The translations under genes were made by a program, and so were the position numbers. A stretch of DNA of 64,000 bases from Lathyrus oleraceus (taxonomy: Eukaryota > Streptophyta > Magnoliopsida > Fabales > Fabaceae): NCBI RefSeq assembly GCF_024323335.1, contig NC_066583.1, positions 359,668,377 through 359,732,376 of the forward strand. Reading direction: 5' to 3'. The number at the start of each line of letters is the position of its first letter. Within the stretch, counting starts at the first letter, position 1. The notes under the pieces are model-generated. The model saw nothing but the letters and a program-made list of their open reading frames with translations. It did no database searches and had not been told where the DNA came from. Positions 1 through 12,984 of this stretch are shown piece by piece.

Positions 1-204
1 GCCTTAGTAGTGGTAAGGGATAGTGATTTTTATTATGACTGGAAATAATGATTTTATTTCCATCGAATTGAATTGGAATGGTTGTTTTGATCTGTTTATT
101 TGTTTTTGTTAATAATTATAGAGTGGGAACTGTTTGAGTGTGAGTGAATGATTAATTTTTTTCTTCAAAGATGTTGATGTGATTTTGATTGCCTAACAAT
201 GTAG
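1..204 (+). other. HSP90 intron 1, 3' part
   Basis: This T-rich stretch has no HSP90 coding similarity. It ends in a TAG acceptor directly before the codons for A-L-D-K-I-R, an internal position in plant HSP90. The first exon, expected to encode roughly 40 N-terminal residues, must therefore lie upstream of the window. The donor site is not visible. Confidence 0.85.
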
Positions 205-2275
205 GCTTTGGACAAGATCCGTTTCGAGAGTTTGACAGACAAGAGCAAGCTCGATGGGCAACCTGAGTTGTTTATCCATATCATTCCCGATAAGACTAAC
301 AACTCTTTGACCATTATTGATAGTGGTATTGGAATGACCAAAGCTGGTAAGTTGACACTGTTTTTCCATTATACAAGTTTTGATTGGTTGTTAATGTGAT
401 TGATTCTAATACTGTTTTGCTGGTTTTTAAATTGTTATAGATTTGGTCAACAACTTGGGTACCATTGCAAGGTCTGGTACCAAGGAATTCATGGAAGCTA
501 TTGCTGCTGGTGCTGATGTAAGCATGATCGGACAGTTTGGTGTTGGTTTTTACTCTGCATATCTTGTTGCTGAGAAGGTGATTGTTACCACCAAGCACAA
601 TGATGATGAGCAGTATGTGTGGGAGTCCCAAGCTGGTGGGTCCTTCACGGTTACAAGGGATACATCTGGTGAGGTTCTTGGCAGGGGTACTAAGATCACT
701 CTCTACCTTAAGGAAGACCAGCTTGAGTACCTTGAGGAGCGTCGTTTGAAGGATTTGGTTAAGAAGCATTCTGAGTTCATTAGTTACCCAATTTCTCTAT
801 GGATTGAGAAGACTATTGAAAAGGAGATTTCTGATGATGAAGACGAGGAAGATAAGAAGGACGAGGAGGGCAAAGTAGAGGAAGTTGATGAAGAGAAGGA
901 GAAAGAGGAGAAAAAGAAGAAGACTATTAAGGAGGTGTCTCATGAATGGGATTTGGTTAACAAGCAAAAGCCTATCTGGATGAGGAAGCCTGAAGAGATT
1001 GGAAAGGAAGAATACTCTGCTTTCTACAAGAGTCTTACTAATGATTGGGAAGAGCATTTGGCTGTCAAGCACTTCTCTGTTGAGGGTCAACTTGAGTTTA
1101 AGGCTGTTCTCTTTGTACCCAAGAGAGCACCCTTTGACCTTTTTGACACCAAGAAGAAGCCCAACAACATTAAGCTCTATGTTCGCAGGGTCTTTATCAT
1201 GGACAACTGTGAAGAGTTGATTCCTGAGTATCTTGCCTTTGTTAAGGGTATTGTTGATTCTGAGGATCTTCCTCTCAACATTTCAAGGGAAACATTGCAG
1301 CAGAACAAGATCTTGAAGGTCATCCGCAAGAACTTGGTTAAGAAGTGCCTTGAACTTTTCTTTGAAATTGCTGAGAACAAGGAGGATTACAACAAGTTTT
1401 ATGAAGCTTTCTCTAAGAATTTGAAGCTTGGTATCCATGAGGATTCTCAGAACAAGGGAAAGATTGCTGAACTTCTCAGGTACCACTCCACCAAGAGTGG
1501 TGATGAGCAGACCAGTCTTAAGGATTACGTCACAAGGATGAAGGAAGGCCAGAGTGACATCTACTACATTACTGGTGAAAGTAAGAAGGCTGTTGAGAAT
1601 TCTCCATTCTTGGAGAAGTTGAAGAAGAAGGGATATGAAGTTCTATATATGGTTGATGCTATTGATGAGTATGCTGTTGGTCAACTCAAGGAATTTGAGG
1701 GAAAGAAGTTGGTATCTGCTACCAAGGAAGGTTTGAAGCTTGAAGAAACTGAGGATGAGAAGAAGAAACAGGAAGAATCAAAGGAGAAGTTTGACAATCT
1801 TTGCAAGGTGATTAAGGAGGTTTTGGGTGACAAGGTTGAGAAGGTTATTGTTTCAGACCGTGTTGTTGATTCACCATGCTGTCTTGTAACTGGTGAATAT
1901 GGCTGGACTGCTAACATGGAGAGAATCATGAAGGCTCAGGCATTGAGGGACAGCAGCATGGCTGGTTACATGTCAAGCAAGAAAACAATGGAGATCAACC
2001 CAGAGAACTCAATCATGGAGGAGCTGAGGAAGCGTGCTGATGCTGACCGCAATGACAAATCTGTGAAGGACCTTGTTCTCTTGCTCTTTGAGACTGCCCT
2101 TCTCACATCTGGGTTCAGCCTTGATGAGCCAAACACCTTTGGAAACAGGATCCACAGAATGTTGAAGCTTGGATTGAGCATTGATGATGATGCCACTGAA
2201 GCTGATGCCGATATGCCTCCATTGGAGGAAGCTGATGCAGATGCCGAAGGAAGCAAGATGGAAGAGGTTGATTAA
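205..2275 (+). CDS. HSP90: Cytosolic HSP90 chaperone, exons 2 and 3 (5' partial)
   Basis: The gene encodes the cytosolic ATP-dependent dimeric chaperone that matures kinases, steroid-type receptors and immune receptors. Coding segments are 205-346 and 441-2275, separated by a 94-bp intron (347-440, GTAAG...TATAG) that splits the Asp codon of the conserved DLVNNLG segment. Together they give 658 residues, which with the missing first exon matches the usual ~700 aa. Visible features are the GHKL ATPase motifs [11 protein letters not shown] and [12 protein letters not shown], a highly acidic/lysine-rich linker (exon 3 residues about 125-160), the middle domain with [12 protein letters not shown], and the C-terminal MEEVD that binds TPR co-chaperones. 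The MEEVD end identifies the cytosolic rather than the ER or organellar paralogue. No frameshift or stop is seen. The promoter and heat-shock elements are outside the window, so whether this is the constitutive or inducible copy cannot be said. Confidence 0.97.
347..440 (+). other. HSP90 intron 2
   Basis: A 94-bp T-rich intron runs from GTAAGT to TATAG. Its removal joins the codon G|AT (Asp) and restores the unbroken HSP90 N-terminal domain. A reading frame of 63 codons starting at 208 that runs into this intron is only the unspliced exon 2. Confidence 0.93.
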
Positions 2276-3795
2276 GTTGCGGTTTAATTTATCTTATATT
2301 TTTTTTGAAGGAGTTAAGCTTTTGTTGTTGACTCTTAGATTTTTTTTTACTTTTTTGGTTATGGTTTTGTTATTTTCCCTGCACTATTGGCGCTATTAAT
2401 TAAATGCAAGTTTGGGCATACTTTTATGAATTTAATATCTGTTTGTTTCATGTAGTTTTGTTAAATTTGACTTAGTTTTATTATCTTGAATGCCTTAATA
2501 TCTGTTAGTAGTACATGGTTGGCGTGGGAAAGCAAACATTCAATAGAAAGAAAAAATTGTTATTTTTATAAGCGAGGAAAAGCTGAAAATTCCTTTTCTA
2601 GTTTACAGTATCGATTGATGTTTACAGGTGAAATGAAGCTTGTACATTCATTATTGGTTATTCTTAAAAATATTTGAATGCCAATTATTTTGATATGGAT
2701 ATTTGCCTGAAAAATAATGCAGTTTAAGATTCCAGGTACTTCCTTTCTAGTTTTGGAAAGAAAGGAAATTCAGTTAAAATTAAGTAGTTTTATTTGCAAA
2801 TCAAGGTAAGTATATAATTTCATGTGTGCAAATAATGATTAGGCTGGATCTTTTATCAGACCTTAAATTAAAGTTTTCGAATTAATTCTAAAGATAAATT
2901 AAGATATTATTTGAAGAAAGTTAAACATGCAACAACATGAAATGTTTTCATAATCAAATAATTTTCATCAATGAGGAGACTAGATTTATGAATCAAAATA
3001 AAATCGTACTATATATAGAAATTCATTTCATTACAATAATAATTAACAATCTATTTGACTAGTAGGTAGAATTTAATTGACTTACACCTACAGTGTAAGA
3101 CATTGATGATTTTTACTAGGATTTAATTGATGATTTTTTATAGTAATTAATATCTTTTTACTATCCTTTTATTGTTGTTGGATTTGCTCATACTTTTATT
3201 TCTTGTTTTTGAGTTTTTTCTCCTCTTTCAACAAAAACTTATTCTGAATGAGATAAATCTTCCTTCCAGCTGGACCCACAATCTCAACGTTTCTTTATTG
3301 CATATACAATGCGTTAAGTGTTTTTTTTCAGACTTGCCTAATATATTTACTACCTACTTAATAAATCAATTAAATTTAGCATCTTTCCATCTTGAAACTT
3401 CCTAATCTGATTAAAAATACTATTAAGCTTAGTTGATTAAATTAATCTAAAACCATAAAGAAATTAAATAAACTCGGTTAACATTTCTCCATTGGACACC
3501 ATAAAACGTATCATTCCAAAATGAGAAATAGTACCAAGAAATTAAACAAAATAAAGAAGAAACTATTATTATTTCAACTTATCATTTACATAAAAATAGT
3601 GGTAACTAACCACTTAATTGTAATAATATCTAAATAAAATATAATATTTAATAGTATAATTAAACATTTAACCAATCACTTAGTTGTAACAATATCTAAA
3701 TAAATTACAATATTTAATGTCATGTTAGGGTAATTCAGTTGATAGTTGTATAGGAAATTCAGATGTAGGAGCACGAGTTTAAACCCACAACATCT
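2276..3795. other. HSP90 3' UTR and AT-rich spacer
   Basis: The first few hundred bases after the HSP90 stop are T-rich and likely contain the 3' UTR. I could not fix a cleavage site. The rest is AT-rich sequence with only short unsupported reading frames and no recognisable gene or RNA. The right part may include the decayed 3' LTR of the neighbouring copia element, but no TG...CA boundary could be identified. Confidence 0.5.
3606..3718. repeat. Direct repeat, ~68-bp period, two copies
   Basis: A segment reading roughly ACCACTTAATTGTAATAATA and onwards (3606-3655) recurs with a few substitutions at 3674-3718. It is AT-rich and non-coding, with no sign of function. Confidence 0.6.
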
Positions 3796-3799
3796 TATT

Positions 3800-6700
3800 T
3801 GTTCACTTTTAAAAGGTAAATTCTAGCCACTAAATTACTTGACAAAGAAAATATAAATTTTAATCGCATAATTAAAAGGTTAAGTTTAAAACACAAAGCA
3901 CTTAAGGGACCATGGAGAAAATTCTGTGTGCGACTGTTTGTAGAACGAATTAAATGTATTATGGTTTGTTTGAGCTTTGTCACACACTACTCAATTTTAA
4001 TATGTTTGGTGCACTACTGAAAAACAAGATTGTTTGTAATATGGATTGCAGACCTGTTATTATAGAAGATTGAACATGTTTGAGATCTTGAATTCTAAGG
4101 TCATGTAGAAGATATAGTAGCCATTGTGCCTCAAATGTGACGTTAGCTAATGTCCGATCTTCCGTCTCTGATGGTGGTATGGATACATCATGTTGCTTCT
4201 CGCATTTTCAGTATATTAGTGAACTTTTAAAGTAAAAACAAAATACAATTTTAGAGTGTAACATCCGAATATTTTTATTTGTTATTTGCATGGAGGATAG
4301 AGAGGGATTCTCACCCTCTTCTTTCTTTTCTATTATGTTTTTTTCCATTGTTGAGTTTTGTGTGTTTTGGAGAAAGTTGATGTAAAAATCAATCTCAAAT
4401 GTTATGATAAATAGAATTTTATGCCCTTATTTTACTGTTGAGATTCATGTTCAATTGCATGTGAAATCTGAATTATTGATGTTCATATTGAGAAGTGTTA
4501 ATATGATGAATATGATGTTGATTTTGTGATAAATTAATGAAATCATGATTAATATGTGGGTAATTACTATAATAATCATTGTATAATTGTGGGTAATAAT
4601 TTTCTGTTTGATTTGGGTATTTTGGGATCAAAATCAGAGCTTTGGAAGGGTTCAAGGTGAAAAATGAATTTCTGTATTCTCACAGTGGTGATGGGCGTTA
4701 CCACAACGACGAGCTGATCGTCACCATGCTAAGAGAACTGACGACTGTCAACCAGATGACGGGCCGACCGTCATGGTCTCTAGAGAATGCGATCTTGTTG
4801 GGCGTCGCCTGGGTGATAGGTGTGTGGGAAGAGGGATGACAGACACGTCATGATGACTGCCATGACCACATTGACTAGTTTTGGGCCGACCACCCAATTT
4901 TTTGAGTTGTTCCCGATTCCAGTGACTGTTGATTGCCATTTTGTTGTGTTTGACGAGTTGGTGAATAGAATCGATGTGCTTTAATAGTTGTGTGAATATC
5001 TTCCAGGATTGGTGCCACATGCATTAGAGTCGAGATGTTGATCCCATTGCATGCATATTTGCATTGTGAATTGATTGTTGTTATTGTTGTTGTGAATAAT
5101 TCATACATTGACGATTGTTATGAATGATGCCACTCTTGCTAGCCTTTGCACCGCTAACATATTTTGAGCGCATTCTCATCCCTGTTTGCTTTGTTTGTGG
5201 TGTTCTCTACTCTCTTGGAGTAGAAATAATCAAGTACTTCTAATTGAACTAGAGGATGACGTTGAGACCTCTTCATTTGTTTACTATTTTTCCGCGTTAT
5301 TTAGTTTCGCCGAAGCTCTGATCTGTAACACTAAGACGAAAAAATTAGTTAATCGTTTTGTGTTTTCAAAGTTGAGTTATTTAATTATATGAAGTACTTA
5401 TTTTATTAATACAACTAAAATATGATTGAGTTCCACTGCTAATTACTATTATTATATTGATGAAGTGGTATGTTCAGCATGTGTAACACCAAGAATTGAG
5501 AAATTATATGTTTATCTTTTATATATAAAGAGTCGGGATTTTAGAGTGTTACATAGAGCGATTGATGTCATTGCAAGATCCTAGGAGTCAATGAAGTATG
5601 CCAAGATGTGATTAAATTTGTCTTGAATAATAAGCCTTAGGCACGGGCTTATTTGGTGCTTTGAATAATTCTGAGAGCAATTTGAAGATGTATATCTGTT
5701 TGCTGGGAGAGGAACCAACTTAACCTGCAAACATAAAAATTTACATTATATCTAGTATGAGTTAAATAGAGAAATTTATCAATGATACTTTTGAAAGAAG
5801 TTGGGTTTGTCAAAGGTAGATATGTGTCATTATTGACTTTGTGGTTGGGATATGGGTTTTGAAACTCGTTTGACACCAATCAATTCGACTTCTTGAAAGA
5901 GGTTTAGACTATATATCCTTTGGCAAATAAAAATTACTTGTGATGACCTTGCAACTTAAAATCCCCGAAAATATTTCAAGGGTTACCAAAGTTTTTGATA
6001 CTAAATTTAGTATCTATGACAAATTTCAAATTGAAAATCTCATTCATGTTATTATATGCAAGTATTAAGTCATCAACATAAATTAGAATAGTTGTAAAAT
6101 AATTATTATCATTTTTTTGTGTGAATAAGAAATAATTAAATTTAGATAGTTTATAATCCAAGTCAATAAGAGTGGTGGTAAGTTAATGGTTCGATTGCCG
6201 AATTATTTTAATCCATAAATGGATGCGTTTAATTTATAAACCAAAGTTAGTATTTGAAACTTTCAAACTAGGAAAAACTTTTTAAATTTCTTCATCGTCC
6301 CAATGTAAAAAGGCTGTGTTTATATTTAATTGATGGAGATATCGATTATTAGAGACATTTAAGGATATAAGAAATCTAATGGTTGTCATTTTGACAGTTG
6401 GACTAAAAGCTTCAAGGAGGTCTATGCTTTTGGTGTGATTGATTACCTTAGCAACTAAGTATTCTTTGTACCTTTTGAATAATCTCATTTGCTAAAAAAA
6501 TTATTTTGAAAATTCATTTCTAACCAATGGATTTTTTGTTAGGGAGAAGTGAGACTAAATTCCATATGTTATTATTAGTAAAAACTTAAGCTCATGTCCA
6601 ACCGCTCTTTTTCAATCCGTGAAATAAGAAAATAAGTGGGTTTAGTTATAGTAGAGTTAAGATTGAAATATTTATGGTTGAGAGATAAGTTATTGCAAAA

Positions 6701-7560
6701 AAGATTTTTTTGAATAAGGTAGAAAATGCTATCGGAATAGTGAGATGGGGAGATAGTGTGATTGTAAGAGAGGGAACTTATAATCTTGGAGGTAGGTTGG
6801 GGAATTTGGTGATTCTGGTGGATTTTCTTGTAGGTAGGGAAAGTTTGGGTGGTGTGTTGCAATATGGTTAGTATGGATAAGTGATTGTTGTGTAATGTGG
6901 TAAGGCTAGGTGTAGATGTGGGAGTGTTCTTGTTATGAGATGGGATGTCAAGGTAATCAAACAATAGTCTGGGAATATGGTTGTCAAGATATCACTTTTG
7001 AGACATATTTGTGGCCTAGAAAAATACACTCCCTACTTAGATAGTCAAATTTGGTTCTATTATATATGTTTAGAACTAGCACCATACACTAAACAATTAA
7101 ATTTTTTTAATGAATAATAATCTAGGGATTTGTTATAAATGATAGAGAAAGGAGAATTGTAACTATTTTTTAAAGAAATCTATTAAAGAAGAAAATAACA
7201 TGGGAAAAAGCATGAACCAATTTTTTTTTGGGAGGTGAGATTGAAAAATGAGAGCTCTAGCCACACTTAAAAGGTGTTGATGTTTTCTCTTAATAATACC
7301 GATTTGTTGAGGTGTATTAACATAAGAAATGATGGTGGATACCATGTTTCATATATAATTATTTTAAGAAATATTTTAACCCGTTATTAGTTTTTATTAT
7401 TTTGAGAGTAGTTTGAAATCATGATTAAATAAGAGCAATGCATGATATGACGAGATTGAGGGTTTCAAATTTTAATTTCATGAAGTAAATTGATTAGATT
7501 CTGTCATGATTATCTACCAACGTTAAAAAATATTTATGGCCTAACAAAGAGAACATAAAG
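3800..7560 (-). mobile_element. Decayed Ty1/copia element interrupted by a solo LTR
   Basis: Read on the minus strand from right to left the order is integrase, RT, RNase H. 7163-7560 holds the integrase core with a degenerate [14 protein letters not shown] segment. 6575-6964 is a low-complexity linker. 5976-6488 carries RT pieces, including AFSPTVKMTTIRFLISL, the NINTAFLH segment and the catalytic YVDD. 5649-5879 has the RNase H approach region (FLYLTHTRYNVNF, QTDIHLQIALRI). After the solo LTR the RNase H continues at 3800-4251 with LANVTFEAQWLLYLLHDLRI. The frame has many stops and shifts, so this is long dead. LTRs were not delimited. Confidence 0.8.
4257..5553. mobile_element. Solo LTR (gypsy-like) with 5-bp target duplication
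   Basis: A 1297-bp unit begins TGTAACA and ends TGTTACA, the inverted termini typical of plant gypsy LTRs. It is flanked by TAGAG at 4252-4256 and 5554-5558. No internal region, primer site or second LTR is present, so it is best explained by LTR-LTR recombination after insertion. It sits inside the RNase H region of the decayed copia element, whose coding similarity resumes on both sides. A stretch with several inverted GACGG/CCGTC-type words (about 4700-4860) lies inside it. Confidence 0.88.
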
Positions 7561-8095
7561 TAGGATCTTCAAATGTCCAAATGTATTAAGTCAAAACATT
7601 TAGTAGAATAAGTGACACTATTAGAAAATGACAAATACTTATGTTTAGTAGAAAAACAAGAATCACAAGGAATATTATACTTAGAAAAACCAATTAAAGG
7701 GTATGTTTTATTTATAAGTGAAAATATCATAGGGAGGATAACATTGTATGTTTTATTTATGAGTGAAAATATAATGGGGAGGATAACATTGTATTTTTGT
7801 GTTTGGATTCACTTAAATAATATTTTATGTCGAAGGTATTTTTTTTGGCATGAAGTATGTTATGTGAAATCACTTTAGTAGTTAACTTATTGTTAGGAGA
7901 ATGATGTTTGATGAGTTTGATAGAGTTTGTAGTTTATGTAATTTTGGAGTTCCTATTAAAGCCTAGTGGCGGAATACACACCATTGCTGAAAGTTTTATT
8001 TGGCGGTGTTTGGTTCCAAGGTTGTTATGAAATGAGTTGTTACAGAATTGACAACATATCTCAATAAATTTCATTTTGGGGTCGGGGTATCATGT
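7561..8095. other. Spacer, possibly decayed copia 5' region
   Basis: There is no supportable gene. The stretch lies upstream of the decayed copia integrase on its own strand and may be its ruined gag/5' region. Apart from the 45-bp duplication described separately I see no structure. Confidence 0.4.
7701..7790. repeat. 45-bp tandem duplication
   Basis: Two adjacent 45-bp copies (7701-7745 and 7746-7790) begin GTATGTTTTATTTAT and end GGAGGATAACATT, differing at a few positions. The duplicated peptide seen in one frame is a by-product. Confidence 0.85.
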
Positions 8096-8578
8096 TGTGT
8101 AGTGGTGTAATGGAATGAGTCATGTGGGCGTGGCGAAGGCATACGCTTCGCCTATCGTTCTTTCTATATTGCCTCTTTGTTGATTTGAGCACCTCTCATT
8201 TAGATAAGACGCTATTTCTTCGAATATGTTGCCCAAATCCTTCGTGTTTCCATCCATAGTGTGTGATCGTGCAAGTAAAGTGTATTAGGTCAACAAATGG
8301 CACATAGGGGGGCGTGTGAATTAAGTGAGCTCCTTGAATTTTAGGGAATCAACTACCAATCCCCATATTGGTTGTTATATCCCAGGAAATCTTGGATCCA
8401 GGCCAAGGGCGTCTATAAGTACCACAATACATGATATAGGCTAACCTAACTTTGAGGCATAAATACACTCATACAAAGCTTATCACCCCACATGAGCTAT
8501 CTCTCAACCTCACAACAACCTTACAACCTCTAACAACCCTTAATCACTAGGGATTGTTAAGTATTTATAGTTTTAGCA
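8096..8578 (+). repeat. 5' LTR of the Tat-like element
   Basis: It starts TGTGTAGTGGTGTA and shares about 290 bp of recognisable similarity with 13892-14182, including the block GGGAATCAACTACC. The right end is placed at TTTTAGCA because a degenerate primer-site-like stretch follows at once. The left boundary comes from the point where the two copies start to align; the right boundary is less certain. Confidence 0.65.
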
Positions 8579-8859
8579 AGTAAAATTGACACTCGCCATA
8601 GAGCACTGGTAAAACTAACATGGATTACACTTATAGTTCACTCACTATTGATTTCACCATCTTCTCACGAGGATGTTTGGGCAAAGTTCTGAGAAGACCA
8701 CCAACACCATCACTGGAGGTTTCCCCCTCAGGGGAGGGGGATGGGGGATCTAGCTCCTCCCGAAGAAGGTATGAACGATAGGTGTTAATAGAAAACATTG
8801 AACCCTCTAAAGCTCTCAAGACCCCGACAAGGGATCGAGAACCTATAATAACCTATTTT

Positions 8860-9314
8860 AGAGGAGACACAATCAACGTTCTTCCCCGTAATAATGATCC
8901 CATAGTCATCACAATTTAGTATGTCAATTGGTATGTGAAGCGAGTGTTGATCGAACTTGGAAGCTCTACATACATCATGTTTTGGAGCACCTCCTAGGGG
9001 AACCAACTTGATCCAATAAAATTTGAGCTTTCCAAGAATCCCTGGTTGGCCTTTCAGGCGAGGTCAACAATAACATCACACTCAAAACAACATTCAACTT
9101 AGGGGTGAGCGCCAGAACCATCAAAGTGAAATATCTTGTGGTATACGCCACATCCCTTTATAACAACATCCTAGGAAGGCTTTCTCTTAACATGTTAAGG
9201 GCGGTCTTGTCCACTCTTCATTTAAGCCTTAAATATCCACTATCTAATGAACACATGGGTACAATCAAAGGGGATATGACGATTACCCAAGAATGTTACC
9301 ATAATATGCTATAA
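8860..9314 (+). pseudogene. Tat-type retroviral aspartic protease remnant
   Basis: The conceptual translation shows NNDPIVITI, then VKRVLIELGSSTYIMFW in place of the usual D-S/T-G-S-S active site: the catalytic Asp position reads Glu. It ends in LGRLSLNMLRAVLST and ITQECYHNML at the end of the last open segment (9105-9314). Several stops and shifts interrupt it. The remnant matches the gypsy Tat protease order, in which an LGRP-like motif follows the DSGSS motif. Confidence 0.7.
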
Positions 9315-10026
9315 ATAACGAGGGAAACCCTGACCCTAAATGACATCCCTTGTCTACAAATAGATGACATCAATACATCAAGCTGATACCCTAGATTGGG
9401 GGCAAAAAGTGAAAGGCTTACCGTAATATAGGATTTGAAAGAGGTCCATATTGGGCATTCTCACCACCAAGTCACAAAGATGAGCATCTCATTATATGAG
9501 TATGAAGATGACAATTTGATTTCCCTACTTTAGAAGAACATCGGCCTGTTCGCCTGAGTGCCCTTAATTATGCCTAACATAGATACCATAGTGGTATGTC
9601 ATCTCCTTGCCATAAACCTCTTAGTCAAGCCAGTGTCTGAAAGTAAGCCCAAGGTTGGAAAGGGGAAGAGAACAACCATTGATGTAGATGTTCATAAGAA
9701 AACAAACGATGATCTAACAATAGAGGTCAAATACCCTTCGTTGTTAGCTAACACGGTCTTGGTGAGAAAGGCATAAAAAAGTGGCGTATGCGCGTTGATT
9801 TCACGTACCTCAATGTTGCATGTCCCAAAGATATGTATATTCTCCCTAACATAAATCACCTGATTGGAAAATCACTGGGTTACAAAACATTGAGTGTCAT
9901 GGATGCTTTCACTATAGGGTCCATCTTGATTTGGTTGTACCTTAGTCCACAAGTTGTTAAGAGCATGTTACTACTTGCTTTCACTAATGATGAACAACAT
10001 GGATTTTGTCAATAAATGTGACCAAG

Positions 10027-10131
10027 GATCTTAACAACTTGTGAACCAAGGCTCACCCTTCAATATGGTTAGATAAAGGTTTCCACCAACCATATTGAAG
10101 GGCGATCCTTGGTCCACAAGTTGTTAAGATC
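10027..10131. repeat. Inverted repeat (hairpin) in unit 1
   Basis: The left arm 10027-10070 and right arm 10088-10131 are 44 bp each and complementary at 41 positions, with a 17-bp loop. About 70 bp of sequence ending ATGGATTTTGTCAATAAA occurs both before (about 9947-10016) and after (about 10115-10183) the hairpin. The structure therefore looks like a small duplication-inversion. Equivalent hairpins lie at 10872-10976 and 11717-11821. Confidence 0.88.
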
Positions 10132-10871
10132 AGGTTACTACTTTCCTTCACTAATGATGAACAACATGGATTTTGTCAATAAACATGACATCCCTTGTCT
10201 ACAAATAGATGACATAAATACATCAAGCTGATACCCTAGATTGGGGTCAAAAAGTGAAAGGCTTACCGTAATATAGGATTTGAAAGAGGTCCATATTGGG
10301 CATTCTCACCACCAAGTCACAAAGATGAGCATCTCATTGTATGAGTATGAAGAAGACAATTTGATTTCCCTACTTTAGAAGAACATCGGCCTGTTCGTCT
10401 GAGTGCCCTCAATTATGTCTAACATAGATACCATAGTGGCATGTCATCTCCTTGCCATAGACCTCTTAGTCAAGCCAGTGTCTGAAAGTAAGCCCAAGGT
10501 TGGAAAGGGGAAGAGAACAACCATTGATGTAGATGTTCATAAGAAAACAAACGATGATCTAACAATAGAGGTCAAATACCCTTCGTTGTTAGCTAACACG
10601 GTCTTGGTGAGAAAGGCATAAAAAAGTGGCGTATGCGCGTTGATTTCACGTACCTCAATGTTGCATGTCCCAAAGATATGTATATTCTCCCTAACATAAA
10701 TCACCTGATTGGAAAATCACTGGGTTACAAAACATTGAGTGTCATGGATGCTTTCACTATAGGGTCCATCTTGATTTGGTTGTACCTTAGTCCACAAGTT
10801 GTTAAGAGCATGTTACTACTTGCTTTCACTAATGATGAACAACATGGATTTTGTCAATAAATGTGACCAAG

Positions 10872-10976
10872 GATCTTAACAACTTGTGAACCAAGGCTCA
10901 CCCTTCAATATGGTTAGATAAAGGTTTCCACCAACCATATTGAAGGGCGATCCTTGGTCCACAAGTTGTTAAGATC
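10872..10976. repeat. Inverted repeat (hairpin) in unit 2
   Basis: This is the same 44-bp-arm, 17-bp-loop structure as in unit 1, shifted by 845 bp (arms 10872-10915 and 10933-10976). Confidence 0.88.
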
Positions 10977-11716
10977 AGGTTACTACTTTCCTTCACTAAT
11001 GATGAACAACATGGATTTTGTCAATAAACATGACATCCCTTGTCTACAAATAGATGACATCAATACATCAAGCTGATACCCTAGATTGGGGTCAAAAAGT
11101 GAAAGGCTTACCGTAATATAGGATTTGAAAGAGGTCCATATTGGGCATTCTCACCACCAAGTCACAAAGATGAGCATCTCATTGTATGAGTATGAAGAAG
11201 ACAATTTGATTTCCCTACTTTAGAAGAACATCGGCCTGTTCGTCTGAGTGCCCTCAATTATGTCTAACATAGATACCATAGTGGCATGTCATCTCCTTGC
11301 CATAGACCTCTTAGTCAAGCCAGTGTCTGAAAGTAAGCCCAAGGTTGGAAAGGGGAAGAGAACAACCATTGATGTAGATGTTCATAAGAAAACAAACGAT
11401 GATCTAACAATAGAGGTCAAATACCCTTCGTTGTTAGCTAACACGGTCTTGGTGAGAAAGGCATAAAAAAGTGGCGTATGTGCGTTGATTTCACGTACCT
11501 CAATGTTGCATGTCCCAAGGATATGTATATTCTCCCTAACATAAATCACCTGATTGGAAAATCACTGGGTTACAAAACATTGAGTGTCATGGATGCTTTC
11601 ACTATAGGGTCCATCTTGATTTGGTTGTACCTTGGTCCACAAGTTGTTAAGAGCATGTTACTACTTGCTTTCACTAATGATGAACAACATGGATTTTGTC
11701 AATAAATGTGACCAAG

Positions 11717-11821
11717 GATCTTAACAACTTGTGAACCAAGGATCACCCTTCAATATGGTTAGATAGAGGTTTCCACCAACCATATTGAAGGGCGATCCTT
11801 GGTCCACAAGTTGTTAAGATC
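11717..11821. repeat. Inverted repeat (hairpin) in unit 3
   Basis: Arms are 11717-11760 and 11778-11821. One substitution in the left arm makes this copy pair slightly better than the other two (42 of 44 positions by eye). Confidence 0.88.
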
Positions 11822-11875
11822 AGATTACTACTTTCCTTCACTAATGATGAACAACATGGATTTTGTCAATAAACG

Positions 11876-12906
<1,031 letters not shown>

Positions 12907-12984
12907 ATAGGAACACAAGTCTCATATTATGAAAACTCTTGTAAAAAGATTCTGATATTTTCAATAGGCTATTATGGTTTGGTT

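Larger units (their letters stand above)
9341..11875 (+). repeat. Three tandem 845-bp units made from an RT fragment
   Basis: Units are 9341-10185, 10186-11030 and 11031-11875, each exactly 845 bp and starting TGACATCCCTTGTCTAC. Units 2 and 3 differ at about seven positions by eye, and unit 1 differs from them at slightly more. Each unit carries the N-terminal part of a Tat RT in two short frames (for example 9558-9776 and 9788-10015 in unit 1). These show VDFTYLNVACPKD and LSVMDAFT, which correspond to the conserved VDF-DLNKACPKD and MDAFSGYN motifs. The RT catalytic YVDD is not present in any copy. Each unit ends in an inverted repeat. High mutual identity in an otherwise ruined element points to amplification long after its death. 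Confidence 0.93.

Noticed and set aside
314..2256. Several minus-strand reading frames of 60-150 codons opposite HSP90
   Set aside because: They are antisense shadows of the conserved HSP90 coding sequence, with no homology or start context of their own.
7612..7878. 88-codon plus-strand frame with an internal peptide duplication
   Set aside because: The duplication reflects a 45-bp DNA tandem repeat in decayed element sequence. There is no signal or homology.
9558..11705. Six short frames in pairs as a small gene family
   Set aside because: They are fragments of one RT domain repeated by the 845-bp triplication and lack the catalytic site.
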